Assembly (NCBI GenBank): GCA_025769875.1
Contig: JAGFNK010000512.1
Coordinates: forward strand, 1 to 37,354
DNA: 37,354 nucleotides
Reading direction: 5' to 3'
Source: Russula earlei
Taxonomy: Eukaryota; Basidiomycota; Agaricomycetes; Russulales; Russulaceae
Each line of letters begins with the position of its first letter. Positions within the stretch are counted from its first letter, which is position 1. The translations under genes were made by a program, and so were the position numbers. The notes beneath the pieces are model-generated. The model saw only the letters and a list, made by a program, of their open reading frames with translations. It was not told the DNA's origin and ran no database searches. Positions 27,089 through 36,309 of this stretch are shown piece by piece.

Positions 27089-28265
27089 TTTTAAGAATAT
27101 ACTAACACTTTTCTATACTAGACTTGGATATATGGACACTATCATCAAGGCAGTTGACTCTTTCACCATCTCCCCTTTCAAGAGCAGGCAGATCCCTAGT
27201 GAATACCTCTGTGAGCAGTTGTGATTATGAAGGTACTGGGTCCTATCTGGAAGACTCTCCATGCTGAAAGCAAGGCCACTCTTTCGCCATCCTCCCCTTT
27301 AAGAGTAAGCAGATCTCTTCCTTTCCTCCCTCTCCTCGCTGCCAGCCATGTTGTACATGTGCCTGGGATGTAGCTGATGTATCACCCTCAACATCCCTGT
27401 AGCCTGCAACGGAAGTCTTTAGCATGTCACAGGGTAGCTGGTACCATCAGTTTGTGCCCTGTGCATCTTGCTCTTTTCTTTTTTTCTGCATCTTCGCCCC
27501 ATGCCAAGTGGTGCAATTGCACAAGGCTGTCGGGGCGGCCCTAGGTCCTGTGGCCTCATTGCACCCACGTGCATGGACACCCGAGCGTGCCCCTTCGCTG
27601 TCAAATGCCCTTTTTTGCTGTCAGATGGGACATTCCCCTCATTCATGTGCTGGTAGGAATAAGCCAGCTGAACCATGAATGCCATTGTTCAGTCGTCATG
27701 TGCCCTCTGACAGACCGACAGAGAGCCTGAGGTGCAGTCTTTTGACGGGGTAATATATCACACAAGGGAAGCATTTTTCTAGCAATAACCTAACTCTTTT
27801 TTATTTGACTGGTTATACGCATGGTGTCAGTTTGCATTCTCCCCAGATTCCTCAGAACGACCGCCTTGCAGTCAACGACCCTCATCCACCTTCCCACCCG
27901 AATGGTCGGCATGCCGCCCAAACAAAAGCTCGAACTTGAGGTATCGAGCTCGCCCGGTTGCAGCGTCATGGTGCTCATCCTGCACCAAGATTGTGCCGCA
28001 GAACCACTGGTAAGTGAATCAGTCTTGAATTGTGACTGAAAGACAGAAAACTCACCCATAAAGTGACCGCAAGCGGAGCACGCTGGACGACAGACTTGAA
28101 GATGTTGGCATATGGCATGTTCAACCTCAAGAGCAAGAGAATGGGTGAAGGTGAGGTGGGTGTGAGAAGCGACGTACAGTGTCCAAGTGATGTGTGGCAG
28201 CAAGGAAGTAACTCAAAAAAAACAAGCATACGTGTATGTGCCACCGACTCACTCAGCGTTCACAT
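27089..28265. other. about 1.2 kb without a gene I can support
   Basis: It holds a duplicated motif of about 40 bp (27158-27196 and 27277-27315, ACTCTTTC-CCATC-CCCCTTT-AAGAG) and otherwise unremarkable sequence. A 64-codon open stretch (27821-28014) ends at a good splice donor (GTAAGTG, about 28010) and contains MVGMPPKQKLELEV, so it could be an exon, but nothing else supports it. Confidence 0.5.
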
Positions 28266-29575
28266 TCGCAAAGGCGCACGGCCTCAATGTTGACTCACCC
28301 ACACACAGCTATATGGCTGGCCACGAATCACTTACAAGAGTACATATGTGCGTATTCCTTTCATGCCATCTCCTCATCATCCTCACATCATCATCATCAT
28401 CGTCGCCGTCAGCATGCCACCCTTGCCCCCATCAACCACCACATGCCCTTGCCCTCAATGCCCCCGCCTTCACCATGCACCAACGAGTCCCAATGCACAG
28501 CCAAAGAGCCCCATACCACGCCTGCTGTCTTCATTGCCATCAGATGGTGTTGCTACTGTACATTTCGGTATGCTTTTCTCCCCTTTTTTACTAGACTCTC
28601 ATTTTGTTAGTCAGAGATCTGCACACTGCCTATGGATTCATTTCCCAGCCTGCCTGCCATCTTCCCTCTCCTTTTCTACTTCCACTGCCCCCTTGCTCCT
28701 CTACCTCGCATCTGCCATCCAAGTTCTCCAATCGTCCCACCCACAATCGCATTTGGCAGCGCCATCGGTGCCCAAGCGACCACCCACCAGCACTCTCCCT
28801 ATCCCCCCTCCAGCCTCTCCTTTGCATTGTCTCCCCCTCCTCGACCACACACCCCTCATCACCACACCTGGCCTTGGCCATCCTTCACAAATCACCACAT
28901 GCCACTACCACAGCTGCTGGAGACCACAACTCGATACCTCGTGTCTTTGGTCCCCTTCTCACATCTAGATTTCCTTTCATATGCCTGTCTTTTGTGCTTT
29001 TCCTGTCCCTTAGCCTTAGTTCCCACCTGTATCTGCTACCATCTTGAATAAAGTTGCCCTGTTGTTCCCTTATCATCTGTGTGAACGTGAGTGCAGTCGA
29101 ATGAACAAATGTGTTCTCACATTCCCGCTAGGTGCTCCTCCTCTTTGGAGCTTCAGTCTTATGAAGTCATTCTGCATTCTTGGACACACTTCACCACCCC
29201 ATGGGCTCAGGTGTGCACTTCCTGGGGGGGCTCCTTCCCAGCACCCGACCATGCTACTGTCACACGATATGAGGGAAATGACATTGCACACCACAATGCT
29301 TGAGTCAAAAACACTATGGGGCTGCCTCAAGACAGCCCATGGGTACAACATGAGGGAAAAATAATAGATATAGACCACTGATTTTGAGTTGTAATTCATC
29401 TAATACACATGTGGAGGTGGCTTGAGACCAGCTCCACCAATTCTCACTCAAATCTCATGAAAACAATGGGGCTGTGTAGCCCTCATTCAGGCGGTTCAGG
29501 GACGATAAGATTTATGTGAATTGAAGCTGTTTTGAGGGAGATATTTGCCCCTGCATGTTTGAGAGGGTTTTCTGA
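28266..29575 (-). repeat. repeat F2, inverted partner of 12461-13787
   Basis: It closely matches F1 in reverse. Reading the minus strand it runs from the last codons of the chromovirus F Pol (ISPSKQLQFT, stop near 29513) through about 400 bp of 3' sequence into an LTR-like segment (28288-29107, plus strand TGTTGACTC...AATGAACA) with AATAAAG near 29047. Because both copies have the Pol tail and the LTR-like segment in the same arrangement, the composite existed before it was duplicated. Plus-strand frames here (up to 206 codons) are low-complexity and not convincing genes. Confidence 0.7.
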
Positions 29576-30628
29576 GCTGAGGGACTGAAGACAGGTAGAG
29601 GGGGAATGGGCTGCCCATCCTGGTAGTTGGTGAGGAGTTCTTCAGCCCAGACACCTGGAGGGGTTTCTCCCTGGCTACAGCCTGCTTCAATGAACTCCCA
29701 GCAATGTGAGTGTAGTTTGGCTGCCACCATTCTCTCCTTGGCTTCAGCCCTGCCTCTCTCTACTCCTTGCTTCTCGGCTAGGTATTTGCTGAGCTTGTAG
29801 TGCAGCTGCTTCTCTTCTTCTTTGAGCACCTAATAGTTAGCTTCCAACATTTCTTATTGGGTGTAGAAGTGGTCTAAGCGGTAGAGCTCTGCGTGCAGCC
29901 CATAGTCACCTAGCATGTAGAAGGTCTGTCTCCAGCACCCTTCAAACTGCCTCTCTGTGTCAAAGCAGTCTAAATCATGTTCATCTTGGCCATAGTTATA
30001 GAGGTTGTAACAAGGGGTGGCCTGGAGGATCTTGCCATAGTCTGCATGGCCTTCTCCATTCTTCCCCCTCACTCTCGGCTCTCCCAACGCAACATCATAG
30101 GCCACATACCTGGCCAGTTTGTTGCCCCAAGTCATACCATCAGGGATGTCAATCCCTGTGTGGTGTCTGTCAGCGTCCCATCATACCCAAGGCTCTCCAG
30201 GGTGGGCAACCTGGTCAAGAGTGCTGGTAGGGGACATCACATCCCAGTCCCCAGGCTGAACATCAACTTGGTCAGCAGGGGGTCCAAATTCAAGGGGACG
30301 CATGTCTGCTTCTCCTTCTCCAGTGCCATGTTCATCCATTCCTTGGAAGAAGGCGAGGAGGGAAGCATCAGGATTGGTGATTTCAAGTGGCCCCTCTGCA
30401 CCAGAGAAGTCGGATTGGGGAACAATTTTGTTAGTGGGAGTTTGGGACATTTGTGAGCAACGATATGGGGGTGAGGAAGTAGAGGGCATCTTTTGCTGGA
30501 CTTTTATAACTCGTATGGCAGCGGAGTTCTTTCTGTGGTATTCCTCTATTAGTCTAGTCGCTTTGATGTTCTCTACCGGTTCCCAAGAGTCATGGGCTTT
30601 GGAGTATCCTTCCCACCAGACTTGATAC
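29513..30628 (-). pseudogene. chromovirus F: chromodomain and C-terminal extension of Pol
   Basis: Minus strand from 30628: the second half of a chromodomain (YQVWWEGYSKAHDSWEP, ENIKATRLIEEYH), then an extension: SSPPYRCSQMSQTP, an acidic/Pro-rich linker, MTWGNKLARYVAYDVALGE (after a frame break near 30130-30180), CYNLYNYGQDEHDLDCFD, two stops near 29825-29850, a coiled-coil-like stretch (LKEEEKQLHYKLSKYLAEK) and a stop near 29513. No zinc knuckle is seen. The front part of Pol is missing because element B (30629-35705) inserted in the chromodomain. The order chromodomain, linker, LARYVAYDVAL-like motif, helix resembles the extension at 23580-25284. Confidence 0.7.
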
Positions 30629-31456
30629 TGTCAAGACATGTACTGCTGATCACTAAGGACTCAGGAGCAGGTGGGCAAGGGTCAGAACAGACGGTACACG
30701 GCGTATACAGCGTTGAACAGGAGGACGAGCCAAAAGACTAGGAGATACCAGATGGGGACTGGTATGTGTTGCAGGAGGCAGAGGCGAAGAGTAGAGGCCA
30801 GTGCAGTGAGGGGCTTTAAACAAGGCAGTCATTGAACAGTACCTTGAAGACGAGAGAGGACTTTAGACTGAGCGGTTGCAGGGGAGTACCCAGGAGGATG
30901 AGAGTATCACAAATGGACAGTCTGACGACTGCCATGCTTCATTGGGGCTTATATACAGTGTACAGGGTCAATTACAAAGAACTGGGACTATTCTAGACCC
31001 TTTGGTACCATCCAATAGAACTACAGAGGCATAAACTTGCTTGTGTCAAGTTTCAGGCTTACTGAGTGCATTACTGATCATTGTGGGGCGATGACATCAT
31101 TATGATGTCACTGTGGAGCGCTTAGTGAGCCTATGAGGTCACTGTGGAGCTGCTCAGTCAGCCATGATGTCATTGGAGCCTTGATGACGTCAGATGAGTT
31201 ATGCAACAGTTTCTAAGAATTGGTGCTGCTGTTTCGGGTTCTTGGTGGCTGGGTGACCATGTGGCTGCCACGCGATGATTACCCGATTAGGAAACAGGTG
31301 CCTGGTCGTGTTATAGTGTCTTTGCAATAGCGATATCTTGCACCGCAGGAGGGATAGCCCAGAAAACGGAAGGGAGTTGACAATGCAAAGTGAGAGAGGT
31401 CTCTCTTGAGTGAAATAGGACAATCTACAGCCAGGACTTGGCCTTGGTTCATAACA
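30629..31456 (-). repeat. 3' LTR of chromovirus B, family E
   Basis: The minus strand runs TGTTATGAACC...ATGTCTTGACA, 828 bp. A TATA box (TATATAA, about 30950-30956) precedes a CAGTCGTCAGACTG palindrome shared with family D. Its U3 start matches E1 at 10554-10818. U3 holds imperfect repeats with a CRE-like site (31103-31192). Confidence 0.82.
31103..31192 (-). promoter_or_regulatory. U3 repeat cluster with CRE-like TGACGTCA
   Basis: Three imperfect units spaced about 31 bp share TGAxGTCAxTGTGGAGC (31103, 31134, 31165). The cluster ends with a perfect TGACGTCA palindrome at 31185-31192. Such sites bind ATF/CREB-type bZIP proteins; a role as an enhancer is inferred. Confidence 0.6.
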
Positions 31457-31484
31457 GATACTCCAGTTGTTTCCTCCTTCCAGT

Positions 31485-34400
31485 TCATCTCAAACCTAAG
31501 ATCATTGCTACTTCATATTCTTCTTCTCCTTCCACCAATTCCGCTTCTGGATTGGTGTAATTGGCCCCATGCTCCTCTGTCTCCTTGTAAGGTGTCAATA
31601 AGGATGCATGAAACACGTTATGGATCCTCCAGCGGCTAGGGAGATCCAATCTGTATGTCACCAGGCTGATCACCTCCGTGATTTCAAAGGGCCCATATCA
31701 TTTTGGGCATAGTTTCACTGTAGGATGTGTCATTTTTAGGTTGGTGCTGTTGAGCCATACCCTTTCACTTTTCTGATAAGGTTGGAAACTGCTTCTTCAC
31801 TTCCACATTAGGGAAGTGATCTTCATTGCTTCTTGTGCCTGTGATCTCGCTTCCTGGATTCAGACTTTCCAATTGTCTATTCTTGGTATCTTGCTTCCCT
31901 GATTTGGCTGGTGTGCCTTGGGCATAAAACCCATCCATAAGAAGAAAGGGGACTGCTTGGTTGTCTCTGAAACATTAGAATTCATCATGTATTGCACCAG
32001 AGGCAGCCAGTCCACCCAGTCGTCTTGCTTGGTGGTTGCAAAAGATCCTGAGTGATGTTTCCATCATCTGATTTGTCCTTTCCTGATTGTCCATCTGTCT
32101 GGGGATGGTAGGCGGTGCTGATATTCTGTTTGATATGCAGCTGGTCGCAAAGTTCCCTAATAAACTTGGAACTTATTAGTTTGTCTCGATTGGATATGAT
32201 CTTGCTTGGTACTCCCACAAAGGGGAATATTCTGTCCTTGTAGAGCTGTGCTAGCTCTTCTGCATCCATCTCTTCCTTGCAAGGAAGCAGGATGATGCCC
32301 TTAGTACAATCATGGTCAGTGACAGTCAATATACTGTCATATCCTCTCGACTTCAGCAATTTGATCACAAAGTCCATGCTGACAGTTGAGAAGGGAGTAG
32401 CCCCTTCTTCTGGTGGTATGGGATACAGGGGAGGTCGACTTGGATGAGTGTTTGACTCGTTACTTTGGCAAATTGCACATCCTTCCACATATCAGTCGAC
32501 AAAGCGTCTCATGGTGGGCCACCAGTAGTATTGCATCATTCCCAGTAATGTTTTAGCCTTCCCTGGGTGTCCTGCTGTGGGACTGTCATGATACTGTTCC
32601 AGTAATGTCCTGTGGGTCCCTTCATCACCTGTAACCACCAAGGCGTCATTCTTCCACCATAAGCTATGTCACTTCTCCAGTCGGTGTCTCTGTACCCAAT
32701 CAAGTAACTTTAATCAGTGTCTTTCTTCCCCTTGTTGGTTCTTTATCCATTCTTCCAATGCAGTAGTATGCATTACTCGAATAAAAAGGTGGTCAGGTAG
32801 CACGACCACTTCTTCTTTATCCCCTTGTCCATCGTCAAGGTCAGGTCTCCTAGACAGGGCATCTGCTTTGTTCCTTGCCCCTGCCTGGTGTTTCAGCTCT
32901 AAGTCGAAGTCTGCCAAGAAGGTAATGTATCTTGCCACTCGACCGTTTATTTGCTGAGGGTGTTGGTAATGCAACAGGTTCGCATGGTCTGTATAGACCA
33001 CCATCCACCTTATGCTTCGCTCCCATGAGCAGGTGTCTCCAGTGCTTCAAGGCTCACACCATGGCTAAGAACTCTTTGTCCCATATGTCATGGTTCTTTT
33101 CTGCTTGTTTCAAGGCTGTGGAGAAGTAACCTATTGGCCTCCCCTTTCCTTGTTCGTCCTTCTGGAATACTACTGCTCCAATAGCATAATTGGACATGTC
33201 TACTTCCAGTTCAAAGGGTCGCTCCTCATCAGGATGGAGCAGGACAGGGTCGGAAGATACTATCTGGATAAGTTGTTCCAGAGCATCTTTGCATTCTTGG
33301 GTCCATTTGAATGGTACCCCTTTCTTTGTCAAGGCAATAATGGGTCGAGCAATCTGGCTGAATCCTTGAATGAAAGCCCTGTTATAGCTGAGGACTCCCA
33401 TGACCTTGCACACTTCATGCACATCCTTGATTTCTCTAGGCCAGTCCGTGATTCCTCGGACCTTTGAGGCTTCAATCTTCATCTTCCCTTCATCTATGTC
33501 CCATCCCAGCATGGTTAGTTTTCGCACCATGAACTCACACTTCTTGGGTTTTAGGAAGTATGACTTCTTCTGCATCAGCATGAGTAGTTTGCTGATACAT
33601 TGCTCATGGATTTCTAGTTGTTCAGGACTGTCCCCTGTGGCAATTCCAAAGTCATCCAGATAGTTGACAGTGTATTCTGCCCATCGGTCCAGCCAGTCAC
33701 CGAAGTCTCTTCTCATCAGCCTAGTAAAGAAGGCTGGCGCATTCTTGAGCCTGAAATACATGACGTTGGGCAGGTAGGTTCCATATGGCATCTTGAAGGC
33801 TGCCTTCCAGCGATCTCCTTCTGCCAGTCGCACATTATTGTATCCCCATCGTATATCAAACTTGGAGAACACCTTTTTCCCTCAAAGTCTTTCCACCTCT
33901 TGTTCCAGATGTGGTAAAGGTTCATTGTCTCATCTGGTCCACTGATTTAGTCGTCGATAGTCTACAATGATCCTCTTCTCCTTGCTGTCCTTCTTGCCAA
34001 TGAAGAACACTGGAGATGTGTAGCTGGATGGACCTGGAGTGATGTATCACTTTTCTACTTCATCAGCTAGGAATTTCTTGAGGTATTCTCATTCATCTCA
34101 TGTTAGGGGGTACGCTTTGCAGTTTCGCTCCTTTGGTGCATCAGGTAACAGCTCTATCTGCATATCTGGTTCCCTTGGTGGTGGGAACCTCTGGGACTTC
34201 TCTTCTGAGAAGACATCTGCAAAGCAGGTGGAATCGCTTTGGAACATTGGCAAGGGGTCCTCTCCTTCCTGTGGTTCAATTGACTGCTGGGCCCACTTCT
34301 GAGCAATAGTCATCTTTTGTAGGTAAATGGCTTCCCCTTTCTTCAATTGTCAGTTTTCATCTCTTGCTCACCTTTGGATATTTGCGACATAGAGATCCAG

Positions 34401-34841
34401 GTACTTGTATCAAGCAGTCTCAATCTATACCGCTCCTTCCATCAGCTGTCCTTTCTTCCAGTTGATGGTGGGGTCAAACTCATATAGGAAGGGATATCCC
34501 AGGATGACCCCATCTGTTCCTAAATCTGTGAGATAGAACTTTTGCAAGCTCTCCTTCTCCTTATATTGGATGTGAAGCCAGCAGTAATGGGTGAGTTCCC
34601 CTTGCTTATTTTGGGTTCAGTCAATGTTTCGTACTACCATGGGTTCATGTAGTTCTTGTTTCCCAATCTTCAGTCTTTTCCAAGCTGAGTGATCAATGAA
34701 GTTCTCTGTTGCTCCACTGTCCAGTAGAGCAGATTCCTTGGCCGTCATGTGTGCAGGGATGAAAGTGAATGGAATATTCATAGCATTCAGTCTTCTAATG
34801 TACACTTGCAACACACTATGCTTCCTAAGCCAGGCCATCAA
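31485..34841 (-). pseudogene. chromovirus B Pol, degenerate
   Basis: Minus strand order: protease (LLDSGATENFI near 34715); RT (FSKFDIRWGYNNV, NYLDDFGIATG near 33660); RNase H (ELEVDMSNYAIGAVVF, VYTDHANLLHY); integrase zinc-region remnant (CAICQSNESNTHPSRP), core Asp in VSMDFVIKL, ISNRDKL where the family has SDRD, and YHPQTDGQSG with a frame loss before the Glu; then [14 protein letters not shown] and [12 protein letters not shown], the first strand of a chromodomain whose remainder is deleted. TGA at 33054-33056 stands where Arg is expected in LAMV-ALKHWRHLL. Gaps at 34347-34616 and 31674-31984 are decayed pol sequence. Confidence 0.85.
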
Positions 34842-34966
34842 CTTAGGTGTTCCTAAAAACCCTGTTCCATCAGTTCTTCCAATAAGTCATCCTTCTGTTT
34901 GGTGAACATCTTCTTTATGGACGCAGAGGAGGAGCTCTTGTTATAGGTAGGAGGAGGAGATGTGGA

Positions 34967-35705
34967 TCATCCAGAGACAGTGCTTTCATTTCCACTGTCC
35001 CCTGAACTGTCCTCCTTTTCTGTTTCCAGAGCCTGAGCTTTTCCTTTGTCCCTTGGGTTACTTGATTTCCTTTTGACTCTGTCCTTGTCAGGACAGTTCC
35101 GGCTGATATGCCCTGCTTTCTTGCAGATGAAGCATTTCCCCTCTGCTAGCAGTTTCTTCTTTTCCTCTGTCAGAGGAGGACATCGCTTGGTCCTTGCTGC
35201 ATCAGTGGATACTGAGTCCACTTCCATAGCATTTGGGTCTCTTTGGTTTCGCCTTTTCCCAGCCTGTAGGGATTTCATGCAATTCTCCCTGGTGGTCAAC
35301 GATCCACCTCCAGATCCAATATTGGCTTTTATGAGCTGGTCTCTGGCCTGTTCTTCCCTAGCAGCATTGATCCATGCTCGCAGATCATTGATGGCAGGTA
35401 TGTCTCTGACTGGTTGATTGTAGATTTGTCGCACCAGCCAGGTGATTAGTCCAGCTTTATAGGCTTCAACTGCTCCTGGTGAATTCTGGTCCCATCCTGC
35501 TTTACTGAGCAGAACAAGGAATTTGCTGGTATAATCATCCAGTGATGCTGCTTTAGACATGGACAATTGTTGTAGCTCTATGAAAGCATCTTCAGGCTCT
35601 GTGGTGTCTTTGAATTCTCTGAAGAAGTCATCCACAAATTCAGTCCAAAAGAGCATGTCAGTTGGATCTAGCTGCACTGGTGCATAGGGAGACAGTGGGT
35701 CCCCA
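34967..35705 (-). pseudogene. chromovirus B Gag, C-terminal part
   Basis: An open frame of 236 codons from 35677 aligns with the second half of the Gag at 18746-20248: FWTEFVDDFFREFKDTTEP against LWNDFVTDFTFKFTNTAEK, LDDYTSKFLVLLSKAGW against LDDYISTFEQLLNKTGW, and a zinc knuckle CFICKKAGHISRNC. The first half is absent because the LTR of element C begins at 35706. It packages genomic RNA in intact relatives. Confidence 0.85.
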
Positions 35706-36198
35706 TGTCACCAACTGGGGGGTGGTGTCGCTGACAAATTGTTTCACACGCGAGACGTGCGCACTGAGTCGAGTGAGATGACGAGTCCTCACGGGAGTCG
35801 GGGATCTCGGTGACAACACAGCAAAGGCTAGTGTGTACCGCGGAGAGGAAATGTGATAGAAAAGTCTTCGCGTTCGAAGACTTTTGAGAGTAGAGAAAGT
35901 TTCTGAGTCGATTGCTTGATTCCCTGCAAGCCTACAGTCCGAAGCTAGAATCCAGTGATATTCACAAGAGAACAAGCTTAGGGCTTGTTCTCTGCTACTG
36001 ACAGGTTTATATAGACAACTTATGTCCTATATCAAATAGTAGACATGAGGTAACAACGAGACGATCGAGACTGGAACACGCTGGAAAGTAACTGTACATG
36101 TGAGGCTATGTGAGTCATATGAACGCGTGGGAATCGTGAGGCTGTCCGGGTAGGCTTGTCCGGTTGCCGGTCTGGCCGAAGGGCCGGTACTTGTGACA
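35706..36198 (-). repeat. 3' LTR of element C
   Basis: The minus strand runs TGTCACAAGTACCGGCCC...GTTGGTGACA, 493 bp, homologous to the solo LTR 17637-18131. It has the TATATAAAC box (about 36006-36014) and the hairpin at 35968-35992. The following 5 bp (minus strand TGGGG) would be its target duplication; the partner is outside the window. Confidence 0.9.
35968..35992 (-). promoter_or_regulatory. 10-bp-stem hairpin in the LTR of element C
   Basis: Same stem GAGAACAAGC/GCTTGTTCTC as at 17844-17868, just after the TATA box. Confidence 0.75.
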
Positions 36199-36213
36199 TC
36201 ACCCCCTTGTTAA
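36199..36213 (-). promoter_or_regulatory. polypurine tract of element C
   Basis: Minus strand AACAAGGGGGTGA directly precedes the LTR start at 36198. Confidence 0.8.
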
Positions 36214-36309
36214 CGTCTAAGCAACATAGGGGATAATGGTGGAACGACAGTGGTGGGTATGGAAGTGGATTTGGTCGTGAGGGACTCGACATATTTTTTC
36301 GGTTTTGCA

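Larger units (their letters stand above)
30629..35705 (-). mobile_element. chromovirus B, degenerate, 5' end cut by element C
   Basis: On the minus strand: the second part of gag (35705-34967), protease, RT, RNase H, integrase and a truncated chromodomain (34841-31485), then a 3' LTR (31456-30629). Element C's LTR interrupts gag, so the front of gag and the 5' LTR lie beyond the window. B itself sits in the chromodomain of element F. Many frameshifts and stops make it inactive. Confidence 0.85.

Noticed and set aside
27821..28014. Possible host-gene exon ending at a GTAAGTG donor
   Set aside because: Short, no recognisable domain, no partner exon that I can find; mentioned only as a possibility.
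28236..29051. Overlapping plus-strand open frames of 139-206 codons
   Set aside because: They are Ser/His/Pro-rich, occur in several frames at once in the F2 LTR-like segment, and are mirrored by equally empty frames in F1.
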